A DNA stretch of 20,179 nt from DATJYV01 sp035499415 (GTDB taxonomy: Bacteria; Bacteroidota; Ignavibacteria; UBA10030). Every line of letters begins with the position of its first letter. The stretch's first letter is position 1. Below the pieces are notes generated by a model, which was given only the letters and a program-made list of their open reading frames with translations, did not search any database and was not told the DNA's origin. Positions 7,513-14,925 of this stretch are shown piece after piece. The translations under genes and the position numbers were made by a program. The stretch spans positions 1 through 20,179 of the forward strand of contig DATJYV010000003.1 in NCBI GenBank assembly GCA_035499415.1. The letters run 5' to 3'.

Positions 7513-8180
7513 TCCGCCTTCAACTGCGCGAGACTTGTGATATCAGAATTTTCAAGAACGCGTTTCTGATAACCGTGTGCGGTCACCCGAATCATTGCGA
7601 GCCCGAGGTCCTCCAGGGTGCACGCCTGGTTTGGTGCGAGCAGTCTCATGATCGGATAAGCCGGAGCGACGGCGGTCGAGAACCAATGGGCCCGCTTCAG
7701 ACCTCGTATCGGTTTGATGTATCCGGGGCGAAAGGCGTACGTCGCCTTGAACGGGAGTTTCGCGATGTCGTTCTCCGTCTTCCCTTTCACACGCGCCCAC
7801 ATCATCTTCCCTTTCTCCGTGCTGTCGGTGCCGGTTCCGGACACATAGCAAAACGTCATCTGCGGATTCAGCCGCACGAGAGTCTTCGCGGCATTCATCG
7901 TCAGGTCGTATGTCATTCTCGTGTAGTCTTGCTCATTCATTCCGACCGACGACACACCGAGGCAGAAAAAGCATGCAGTGTATCCCTTCAAATCCTCCTC
8001 GACCGAATTCCAGTTGAAAAAATCGGCGTGCACCAGTTCCCGCAGTTTCCGGTGTTTTACCCCGCATGATTTTCGGCCAACGACGAGCACCGATTCAACT
8101 TCGGGATGGCGCAACGCAACATCCATGACTCCTTCCCCGACCATACCCGTGGCGCCAAAAATGATGGGTTTGATAATCAT
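7509..8180 (-). CDS. NAD(P)-binding epimerase/dehydratase-like protein
   Basis: The product is 223 residues. The N-terminus MIIKPIIFGATGMVGEG carries the GxxGxxG dinucleotide-binding motif of extended or atypical short-chain dehydrogenases at residues 9-15. VLVVGR follows as the second strand. Later marks are ACFFCLGVSS, the TFCYVSGTGTDS strand and WARVKGKTE, where the usual YxxxK is replaced by WxxxK. FRPGYIKP is the typical segment after the active site. The missing tyrosine suggests an NAD(P)-binding protein of the atypical class, possibly not a classical dehydrogenase. The ATG at 8180 has GGAG 6 bases upstream and is preferred over a TTG four codons earlier. It overlaps the hydrolase gene by four bases and follows the GNAT gene after 49 bases. 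Confidence 0.85.
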   Translation of the reverse strand: MIIKPIIFGATGMVGEGVMDVALRHPEVESVLVVGRKSCGVKHRKLRELVHADFFNWNSVEEDLKGYTACFFCLGVSSVGMNEQDYTRMTYDLTMNAAKTLVRLNPQMTFCYVSGTGTDSTEKGKMMWARVKGKTENDIAKLPFKATYAFRPGYIKPIRGLKRAHWFSTAVAPAYPIMRLLAPNQACTLEDLGLAMIRVTAHGYQKRVLENSDITSLAQLKAE

Positions 8181-8229
8181 ACTACTCTCCAATGATCACG
8201 ATTGTCCGGCTACCGCTTCCATTCGAATG

Positions 8230-8721
8230 CTATCTGAGCATCAGCCGCATTTCATTCGTCGGCTTGAAACCAAGGGATTCGTAAAGTGGGCGCCCATCGT
8301 TGCTGGCATGCAGAAGCACCGTGCCGAATCCCTCCTTCCTGCACCATTCGACCATGATGTTCATGAGCTCCCGTGCAAGCCCCTGACGCCGGTACGAAGG
8401 TTCCGTGTACATATTTACAATGACGGGCCTTCTCAGCGTCGGGTCGACCCCCTGGGGATGATAATCATGGATGACGACCCCTCCACCTGCGACGACCTCG
8501 TGGTTTGCATTCTCGACAAACCAGCCGCGATACCGGCCATTGTCAAGGTGCTCTGAAAAGAATTTTCGAGACTCTTTTTCGACCTTTTCGAGAACCTCTC
8601 GGTCGCGGTAGCCCATGTCGAGGAACATGCTCATTCGGTGTCGGAGGACGATCTCCAGGTCTTCGCTTCGTGCCTCGCGGATAGAAAGACCGTTCTCCAA
8701 AGTTCTTCGTTGCCCGGTCAT
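8230..8721 (-). CDS. GNAT family N-acetyltransferase
   Basis: The product is 163 residues, normal for a single-domain GNAT. It begins with LSIREARSEDLEIVL, the first strand and helix of the fold. VVAGGGVVIHDY forms the central strands. VNMYTEPSYRRQGLARELM is motif A, in which RRQGLA binds the pyrophosphate of acetyl-CoA. VLLHASNDGRPLYESLGF is motif B, with the common LYESLGF ending. GNAT enzymes move an acetyl group from acetyl-CoA to an amine on a small molecule or protein; the acceptor is unknown. The chosen ATG at 8721 has no strong Shine-Dalgarno sequence, but no better start in frame leaves the fold intact. It is the first gene of the apparent operon running to 6700. Confidence 0.88.
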   Translation of the reverse strand: MTGQRRTLENGLSIREARSEDLEIVLRHRMSMFLDMGYRDREVLEKVEKESRKFFSEHLDNGRYRGWFVENANHEVVAGGGVVIHDYHPQGVDPTLRRPVIVNMYTEPSYRRQGLARELMNIMVEWCRKEGFGTVLLHASNDGRPLYESLGFKPTNEMRLMLR

Positions 8722-8860
8722 CGCGCATCGGAGATCATGGTGGAATTGCGGGTTCTCAGTTGTGAGACGAGTTTATCCTGTCGGGAAAGGAGAGAACGGA
8801 TGATGAAGGTATGCGTTGAGGAAGAAAGAATCAAGGAGTGTTTGACAGGAAGGAACCAGC

Positions 8861-8898
8861 CGAAAATAAAAAAAGCGCGGCCTCTTCAGACCGCGCTT
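8861..8898 (-). terminator. Strong intrinsic terminator after the T9SS cargo gene
   Basis: On the reverse strand AAGCGCGG (8891-8898) pairs perfectly with CCGCGCTT (8873-8880) around a ten-base loop, and the stem runs straight into TTTTTTTATTTT. This is a textbook rho-independent terminator. It lies about 100 bases after the stop codon at 8998 and before the GNAT gene, so it separates the two transcription units. Confidence 0.92.
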
Positions 8899-8997
8899 AT
8901 CTCGTGATGCCGGATCCCTACTCCCACCTCACGGCAACTTCTCCTCATCCCGCACACGGGACCCGACTACGAGCTCCTCCAGGAAGATTGTGCCTGC

Positions 8998-10995
8998 TTA
9001 CTTGAGCAATACCATTCGCTTCACGTCAGAAAAATTTCCGGCTTTGAGTCGGTAGAAATAAATTCCGCTCGTCAGGCGAGAGGCATTGAATGTCGCCTGG
9101 TACGATCCCGCCTCCTGCACCGCACTCACCAGCGTCGCGACTTCCTGCCCGAGGATGTTGAAGACTTTCAGGGAAACAACGCCCCGGCTTGCGAGCGCGT
9201 ACCGAATTGTCGTTGAAGGGTTGAAGGGATTGGGATAATTCTGGCTCAACGAATATGCGGCCGGCACCGTCGGGGAAGTCTGCTCAACCGCCGCAACCGA
9301 TGAGACGTTGAAATCGGCATTCCCGGGAACCGGAGAACCCCCGGGCGTGTATCCCACCGTCGAGTTCTTGTCTCCGGCATCTTCATAGCCGGGCTTGTCA
9401 AGAATAACGCTGTACGTTCCGGGAGCGAGACCCGCAATGGCATACGCGCCTCCATTGCCGGATATTGCGAAGCCCGCGGTCTGGTTGTCGCGCATGGCGT
9501 ACACGATCGCTCCGGAAACCGAGAGGGATGATGCCTGGACTCGTCCGCCGACGGAGGTGAATCCCCTCATCGCAGTGCACAGCGGCCGCACGAAGATGTT
9601 GATGTTGGAAACCGAGTTCCCGTCAACCGTGACAGGGGTCGCCCTCTTCCACCGATAGTTGACCGTGTCGCTCGAATAAAATGCCGGTCCGTAATTCCCG
9701 AGCGGGAGGGCAAGCACGACGTACGAGCCGGGGATCAACGTGCTGAAGGAATAGGCACCCGTTGAATCGGTGTCGGTCACGTACGAACGCGACCGGGGAT
9801 CCGTGTCCGGCCCGTGCCACGGGTCGCGCTGGGCAATGACGCGTGCGCGAACGCCGACGTGCAGCGACGTATCCTCCACCATTCCCGAGATCGAGCCAAG
9901 CGCAGACGGAGGCAGGTTGAGGAATGATGTGAGCGTGAAATTTATTCCGACGATGCTCCCTTGAACCTGAATGATCGTCGCCGACAGGGGGTTCGATTGT
10001 CCTTGATAGAATTGGGTGAAGTAACCCGGAGCTTTCGCAAACGCGATATACGCCCCGCTCATGGGCACGCTGATGACATACGAACCGGTTGAATCGACAC
10101 TCGCTCTCCGGACGTACGGCGACGGGCCGTCGAGCCGGAGGTCACCCGGGGCGCCATCGAGGAACTGCCGGAAATCCACCGTTGCCGAATTACCATTCAG
10201 CGCAAAACCGGCGTCGACCAGAAATACCGTCGCCGACTTCACGGGCGCGCCGACGCTATCCGTCACGGTGCCGCCGACACTGTAGGAGATGCTTCTGCGG
10301 ACGCTAAAGTCCGCGATCAACACTGCGGGGGTATCGGAGACCATGACGATATTGGCGGTTTCCGGACCCGGCTTGCCGTCATACCACTGACTGAGGTAAA
10401 GGCCAAGGGGTGAAAATTCCCGGAGTTTGTACGGACCCGGGTCGACTCCTGCAATGCGGTAATTGCCGTGCTGATCGGTAACCGCAGAGTAGGAGAATGC
10501 ACCGCCGTCAAACTGTTGATTCGCCGGACCGACGATGAATGAATCGAGAGCGACCTTGTATGCCTCGACGACGATTCCCGCGACCGAAAGATTCAACGTG
10601 TCGGTCACCTTCCCCTGGATAATTCCATATCCGCCTGTTACCATGACCTGAAACTGCTGGAATCCTCTCCCTCCGCGATCCGAAACTGCCATTATGCCGA
10701 ATCCGTACCAGCCGCGCATGTTCGGCTTCCACGTCATGACTCCCGTGACGGAATCGAGCGATACGCGAGGCACCCCCACCGCCGCTGCCATCGGCGCCAA
10801 AAAGTAGTGCACGACACCGCTGTCCTGTGCAACCGCGTGCGCGTCGTACGTGTAGACGACCCCGACCTCACCGTAATTTGGGGGGATTGACGTGAACACA
10901 ACGCTTCCCGACGTATTGCCGCGATCGTCTCGAGCGACGAGCACCGAAGGAATGGACCAAACGAGAATTGAGACAAGGAGTATCAGTTTCTTCAT
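8998..10995 (-). CDS. Secreted multidomain protein with T9SS type A sorting domain
   Basis: The product is 665 residues. A signal peptide (MKKLILLVSILVWSIPSVLVA, 1-21) is followed by a putative Ig or cadherin-like domain (about 33-122; SVTGVMTWKP is typical of He_PIG-like folds). Four carboxypeptidase-regulatory-like beta-sandwiches follow, starting near 126 (IQGKVTD), 240 (VGGTVTD), 368 (SISGMVED) and 482 (VGGRVQ), each with a D-x-x-G-x-Y turn or a close variant. The C-terminal ~85 residues are a T9SS sorting domain: SLSQNYPNPFNPSTTIRY (583-600), FNILGQEVATLV and SGIYFYRLKAG, ending in MVLLK. This domain directs export through the type IX system and surface attachment or release. No enzyme motif is seen, so a structural, adhesive or carbohydrate-binding role is likely (inference). 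The start is supported by the signal peptide and AAAGG 9 bases upstream. An AT-rich TATATTAT lies about 45 bases before the start and may be part of its own promoter. Confidence 0.92.
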   Translation of the reverse strand: MKKLILLVSILVWSIPSVLVARDDRGNTSGSVVFTSIPPNYGEVGVVYTYDAHAVAQDSGVVHYFLAPMAAAVGVPRVSLDSVTGVMTWKPNMRGWYGFGIMAVSDRGGRGFQQFQVMVTGGYGIIQGKVTDTLNLSVAGIVVEAYKVALDSFIVGPANQQFDGGAFSYSAVTDQHGNYRIAGVDPGPYKLREFSPLGLYLSQWYDGKPGPETANIVMVSDTPAVLIADFSVRRSISYSVGGTVTDSVGAPVKSATVFLVDAGFALNGNSATVDFRQFLDGAPGDLRLDGPSPYVRRASVDSTGSYVISVPMSGAYIAFAKAPGYFTQFYQGQSNPLSATIIQVQGSIVGINFTLTSFLNLPPSALGSISGMVEDTSLHVGVRARVIAQRDPWHGPDTDPRSRSYVTDTDSTGAYSFSTLIPGSYVVLALPLGNYGPAFYSSDTVNYRWKRATPVTVDGNSVSNINIFVRPLCTAMRGFTSVGGRVQASSLSVSGAIVYAMRDNQTAGFAISGNGGAYAIAGLAPGTYSVILDKPGYEDAGDKNSTVGYTPGGSPVPGNADFNVSSVAAVEQTSPTVPAAYSLSQNYPNPFNPSTTIRYALASRGVVSLKVFNILGQEVATLVSAVQEAGSYQATFNASRLTSGIYFYRLKAGNFSDVKRMVLLK

Positions 10996-11123
10996 GGCAC
11001 GACCTTTCAAGATGTTGTCGCAGCGTTTTCGACCTGATAATATAGCAACCCCGGTAGTGCAAGAACCGGGCCGCGGGAAAAACGATGAAATACCGAGAGA
11101 AGGGACAGAAGGAGGTTGAGTAC

Positions 11124-11161
11124 CATGCAAATCGTGCGCGCCGAAGCGCACGTTGTGCATG
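11124..11161 (-). terminator. Long hairpin directly after the four-gene operon
   Basis: Two 16-base arms (11124-11139 and 11146-11161) pair at 14 of 16 positions around a six-base loop; outer CATGCA/TGCATG and inner CGTGCGC/GCGCACG are perfect. On the reverse strand the hairpin begins at the base after the TGA stop of the TPR gene (11162-11164). No U-tract follows, so it is not a classic intrinsic terminator. It may end transcription with help from Rho or protect the mRNA 3' end. Confidence 0.5.
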
Positions 11162-11938
11162 TCAAAATGCGCGGCTCAGCGAAATGCGCATGCCGTGGGC
11201 CGCAGACACGGATGATGGGATTTGGATATCGACCGGCGAAGGGGCTGTAAACACATCGATCTCCGAGGCGACATAGGCGAGAGCAAATGCAAGGAAAAAG
11301 AAATTCTCGGATTTATAATATCGGTTGTACGTTTCGTACTTGGACTGAATGTCCGTCGTCGTTCGCGCCGAAAGGTAGTCCCTGCGGGCTGAGGCACGAA
11401 GGATTTCGCACGTGATCCCTCCGCCCAACGTAATCGCCCCGGCACCGGCGAAAACGTAACCGGGCGTTGTCCTTCCCTCGTAAAGCTGTTCCCATCCCGG
11501 AAAGAGAATCACCCGGAATGTAGGAACCGACAGGGGTGAAGCACCACCATGTGCCGCCGACGCTTCGGGGGGGCGTCGTTGGGCCTCAACGGATGACTTC
11601 GCCTCGAGGAACGATGCGAGGATCTTTGGTGAGGTGAGAAGCGGGTCGAGGTCGAATGTTGGATCGATACGGAGGATCGCAAGAAAATGGTCGCGCGCCG
11701 AGGAGTTACGCCCCAGGGCCACGAGCGAAAACGCGATCATCTTTTCAGGACCGATACGGGCGGAATCGTCCGCGGAAATTGATTCGGCGAGGCGGCGGGC
11801 TTCGAGCTCGGCCTGGGCGTACTGCCCGTCGTTGTACAACTTCTGGATGGCGGTCATCGCCGAATCCCGCTCAGAGCTCTGCGCGCACAACGGCACGGCG
11901 GCCGCGAGCCCCAACAAGACGATGAAGAACTTCTTCAT
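11162..11938 (-). CDS. Exported TPR-like protein with DUF5683-like C-terminal region
   Basis: The product is 258 residues. A clear signal peptide (MKKFFIVLLGLAAAVPLCAQ, 1-20) is followed by a helical TPR-like region (about 25-110) containing YNDGQYAQAELEARRLAES and ALGRNSSARDHFLAILRIDPTF. A low-complexity linker follows (about 112-135). The last part contains a short hydrophobic hairpin (FPGWEQLYEGRTTPGYVFAG, then a glycine-rich helix) and a second hydrophobic stretch (NFFFLAFALAYVAS), as in DUF5683 proteins of Bacteroidota. The role is not known; TPR folds bind protein partners. The ATG overlaps the TGA of the kinase gene as ATGA, so the two are probably co-translated. It is the last gene of the operon. 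It could be a periplasmic or membrane partner of the kinase's extracytoplasmic PEGA domains, which is inference from position only. Confidence 0.8.
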   Translation of the reverse strand: MKKFFIVLLGLAAAVPLCAQSSERDSAMTAIQKLYNDGQYAQAELEARRLAESISADDSARIGPEKMIAFSLVALGRNSSARDHFLAILRIDPTFDLDPLLTSPKILASFLEAKSSVEAQRRPPEASAAHGGASPLSVPTFRVILFPGWEQLYEGRTTPGYVFAGAGAITLGGGITCEILRASARRDYLSARTTTDIQSKYETYNRYYKSENFFFLAFALAYVASEIDVFTAPSPVDIQIPSSVSAAHGMRISLSRAF

Positions 11939-13443
11939 CGCGCGGGATGGTTGAAGGTGACGGAAACCGATGCGGTATCGTGCCGGACGATGGTGACTGT
12001 TTGCGCGATATCGGCAAAGCCGGGGTTGTGAAAACGGACGCGATGACTTCCTGCGGAGAGAGGGATCGGTTTGCTCATCGGCGTCGTGTCCCGGTACTGG
12101 TCGTCCACGATCACATCTCCCCAGGGAGAGACGTTGCAGTGCAGATAGCCGGCGAGTTCCAGGAAATTTCCCGTGACCAGGGAAGTTTTGTTTGCCTTCA
12201 CGTCGATTTTCTCAATGATCGGGTCAAACGACGGATGTGAGAAAACGACCGTGTGCGAGCCGGCAGGAAGCTGGAGCGCCTGTGCGATCGGCGACTCGCC
12301 GATGAGCTGGTCATCTATGTACACTTTCGCCCACGGGATCGCGGAGAGCCGGACGCTTCCGGAATCGGCCGGACCGGCACCGGCCTGTCTTGTCCCGGCG
12401 GCGCCCAGCTTTGGAGCCGGCGAAATGTGCTCCGGCTTCTCCGTCTTCTCGTCCCCCCGCTGGTCGGCATGCGATCGCAACGCCGATACGCTCGAATCCG
12501 CCCCCGGCTTTCGTTCGATGTCGGGGGACCCCGAGACGTTCGGTTTGTTGACGCTGAGGGAGAAGATGCCGATGGCCGCAAGAACCAAGATTCCCGCAAA
12601 CATCAAAAGGTATCGCGGCGCACGATTTTTCCGTTCATCCACCGACGGCTTAGGCGAATCCCCCACAAGCGTCCTGTATGCCTCGGCGGCCGAGGCGAAT
12701 CGTTCTCCGGCCCGCGGATTCATCAACCGCTTCACGAACGAAATCCAATCTGCCGGCGCCCCGGCAAGGATGGTGTCGAGCTCTTCGACCTTCCATCCCA
12801 TGACCTTGTTCACGCATTCTCCGTACGTCTCCCCTTCGAAGATCCTCGTTCCCGTCGTGACCTCAATGAGCGTTGCACCGAGCGAAAACAGGTCCGACCG
12901 CTCGTCCACTTTCTCCCCGCGGATCTGCTCCGGTGACATGTATGCCGGCGTGCCGAGGACCATCCCTTCACGCGTCAGGGTCGACGTTTGGGCAAGCGTT
13001 GCGAGCCCAAAGTCTGTGACCTTGACCGTCCCGTCAGGGCCGAGGAGAATGTTGCCGGGCTTGATGTCACGGTGAATGATTCCTTTTGCGTGAGCAGCCG
13101 AGAGCGCCTCGAGCACATCGGCCGCTATTCTCCTTGCAAATGCGACGGACCGGTCGTCTCCCCCGGCAATCACTTCCCTGATACTTTTTCCCTCAACATA
13201 TTCCATCGCGATGGCGGGAGAGCCGTCAAACTCCGTCAGGTCGAAAATCCGAACGATGTGCTCCGAGCGGAGCGCAGCGCACGCGCGGGCCTCGCGGGTA
13301 AACCGGTCACGAAGGTCGGCATCGTGGGCGAAGTGTTTCTTCAACACCTTCAACAGCACGCGCCGATGCAATCGCGGGTCGAACGCGCGATAGACGCTCG
13401 TCGTTCCGCTCTCGCTCAGTTGTTCCTCGATCTGAAACGTCAT
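11935..13443 (-). CDS. Transmembrane Ser/Thr protein kinase with PEGA domains
   Basis: The product is 502 residues. Residues 1-262 form a Hanks-type kinase: VLLK with Lys32, Glu51 in the alpha-C helix, the catalytic loop HRDIKPGN (His124, Asp126, Lys128, Asn131), DFG (144-146), the activation segment GTPAYMSPEQ and DLFSLGATL. The glycine-rich loop is unusual: LSESGTTSVY has serines where the first two glycines normally stand. One membrane helix follows (about 278-297). A Pro/Ala/charged linker (298-362) leads to two PEGA domains (about 363-430 and 431-500), each with a P-W-(A/G)-x-V-x-(I/V)-D-D core and an L-x-AGSH turn. PEGA domains usually lie outside the membrane and bind surface or envelope partners. 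The ATG directly follows the TAA of the sigma-54 activator gene with no spacing. The kinase probably phosphorylates operon partners such as that activator, which is inference. Confidence 0.93.
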   Translation of the reverse strand: MTFQIEEQLSESGTTSVYRAFDPRLHRRVLLKVLKKHFAHDADLRDRFTREARACAALRSEHIVRIFDLTEFDGSPAIAMEYVEGKSIREVIAGGDDRSVAFARRIAADVLEALSAAHAKGIIHRDIKPGNILLGPDGTVKVTDFGLATLAQTSTLTREGMVLGTPAYMSPEQIRGEKVDERSDLFSLGATLIEVTTGTRIFEGETYGECVNKVMGWKVEELDTILAGAPADWISFVKRLMNPRAGERFASAAEAYRTLVGDSPKPSVDERKNRAPRYLLMFAGILVLAAIGIFSLSVNKPNVSGSPDIERKPGADSSVSALRSHADQRGDEKTEKPEHISPAPKLGAAGTRQAGAGPADSGSVRLSAIPWAKVYIDDQLIGESPIAQALQLPAGSHTVVFSHPSFDPIIEKIDVKANKTSLVTGNFLELAGYLHCNVSPWGDVIVDDQYRDTTPMSKPIPLSAGSHRVRFHNPGFADIAQTVTIVRHDTASVSVTFNHPAR

Positions 13444-14925
13444 TTATTCCTTCCCCCATTCCTTGAGACGGTATTGGAGCCAGCGCAATGAGACTCCCAA
13501 CCGTTCGGCCGTCCTCGTCCGGTTTCCCTGCATCTCCGCGAGCGTTCCTTCGATGATCTGGCGCTCAAGCTCCGCGAGCGTGAGCGACCGGAGCGATTTT
13601 GATGCGTGCTCGCCTCCTGTGAGAAAATCCTCCTGCGTCAGCTGCTTCCCGCGGCAAAGGACCACGGCACGCTCGATCGCATTCTGGAATTCCCTCACAT
13701 TTCCTTTCCATTCCTGATGGTAAAGCCACGCCATCGCCTCCGGCCCGATGGATTCGACAGGCCGCCGATGGGTCTCGCACGCCCTCTTGAAAAAGTGACG
13801 AGCGAGGGCGGGAATGTCCTCCGCCCGTTCCCGGAGCGGCGGAAGATGGATGTCGACGACATTCAGCCGAAAATAAAGGTCCTCGCGAAATCGACCGGCC
13901 TTCACTTCGTCCGGCAGATTCCGGTTCGTTGCCGCGATCATGCGGATGTCCACATTCCGGTTCTTCGTGTCGCCGACCCTCCGGTATTCCTTTTCCTGCA
14001 GGAGCCGGAGAAGTTTGGACTGCATCGCCAGCGGGAGGTCCGCGATCTCGTCGAGGAACATCGTCCCGCCGTCGGAAACTTCCACCAATCCTTTCTTATC
14101 CGCTCCCGCACCGGTGAACGCTCCCCGGACATAGCCGAAGAGCTCGCTCTCGAGCAATTGTTCGGGAATTGCCGAACAGTTGACGGCGACGAATGCTTTC
14201 TCCTGGCGGTTTCCGTTCTCGTGGACCGCGCGCGCAATGAGCTCCTTCCCCGTCCCGCTCTCGCCGGTGATCAGGACGGCTGCGTCCACGTCAATCACGC
14301 GCTGGACGAGCTCCATGACCTTCTTCCACTTCGGGCTCGTGCCGACGATGGACGGCGAAATCCTGCTTGCACTCACCTCATTGATCAGCCGTTGGTTCGC
14401 CTCGCGGAGCCCCGCGTACCGTTTCGCGTTATCGATCGCCAGAGCCGCAAGGTTTCCAAACACGGTCAGAAATTTGAGGGCGTCGTCGGTGAACGCCTTG
14501 CGGGAGACGCTGCTGTCGAGGTAGACGGCGCCCCCGACGCGATCTCCGCTCCGGAGCGGAATGCAGATGATGGAAAGAAGCTTCTGCGCGATGATGCTCT
14601 CGGATGCAACAAAGCGGCGATCCGTGAGGGCATCAGACGTCAGCACCGGCTCGCCGGTCGTCATCACCTTCTTCACGACGGACGATGAAGCCGCAAACGC
14701 ATCGCTCGTCTCCTTCGTCGAAAAATTCCTGAAGGCAGCGACCGCGTAGCCATCCTCGTCCGGTCCCTGGCGCAGGAGGAGACAGGCCCGCTCGGCGCTC
14801 AGATGGGTCATGGCGATTTCGAGAATCTTCTCGAGGAGCGCATCGGCGTCCTGGATCGATTGGAGCGTTCGCGCCACATCAAACAGCGCCTGGAAATTGT
14901 CGGCCGGCTTCGCGGTTTCAGTCAT
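13444..14925 (-). CDS. GAF-domain sigma-54-dependent transcriptional activator
   Basis: The product is 493 residues. A GAF sensor domain covers about 28-170 (ERACLLLRQG, LLSIICIPLRSGDRVGGAVY). The AAA+ sigma-54-interaction domain covers about 190-425: Walker A GESGTGKE (221-228), the sigma-54-contacting loop GAFTGA (268-273), Walker B MFLDEIADL (Asp292, Glu293), AATNRNLP (sensor I), FREDLYFRLNV and LPPLRERAEDI. A Fis-type helix-turn-helix ends the protein (NRTRTAERLGVSLRWLQYRLKEW, 468-490). All residues needed for ATP-driven opening of sigma-54 promoters are present. There is no response-regulator receiver domain, so control is by a GAF ligand, by phosphorylation or by partner proteins. Its ATG overlaps the TGA of the upstream lipoprotein gene, and its TAA touches the kinase ATG. 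I saw no clear -24/-12 promoter in the window, so its targets may lie elsewhere. Confidence 0.95.
   Translation of the reverse strand: MTETAKPADNFQALFDVARTLQSIQDADALLEKILEIAMTHLSAERACLLLRQGPDEDGYAVAAFRNFSTKETSDAFAASSSVVKKVMTTGEPVLTSDALTDRRFVASESIIAQKLLSIICIPLRSGDRVGGAVYLDSSVSRKAFTDDALKFLTVFGNLAALAIDNAKRYAGLREANQRLINEVSASRISPSIVGTSPKWKKVMELVQRVIDVDAAVLITGESGTGKELIARAVHENGNRQEKAFVAVNCSAIPEQLLESELFGYVRGAFTGAGADKKGLVEVSDGGTMFLDEIADLPLAMQSKLLRLLQEKEYRRVGDTKNRNVDIRMIAATNRNLPDEVKAGRFREDLYFRLNVVDIHLPPLRERAEDIPALARHFFKRACETHRRPVESIGPEAMAWLYHQEWKGNVREFQNAIERAVVLCRGKQLTQEDFLTGGEHASKSLRSLTLAELERQIIEGTLAEMQGNRTRTAERLGVSLRWLQYRLKEWGKE

Noticed and set aside
11030..11075. Possible sigma-54 (-24/-12) promoter before the T9SS gene (TTGCAC ... 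GTTGCTA)
   Set aside because: The spacing between the two elements is eight bases instead of five and the GG of the -24 element is missing.
13606..14688. Open frame on the plus strand (360 codons) inside the sigma-54 activator
   Set aside because: Antisense to conserved AAA+ motifs; no family resemblance.
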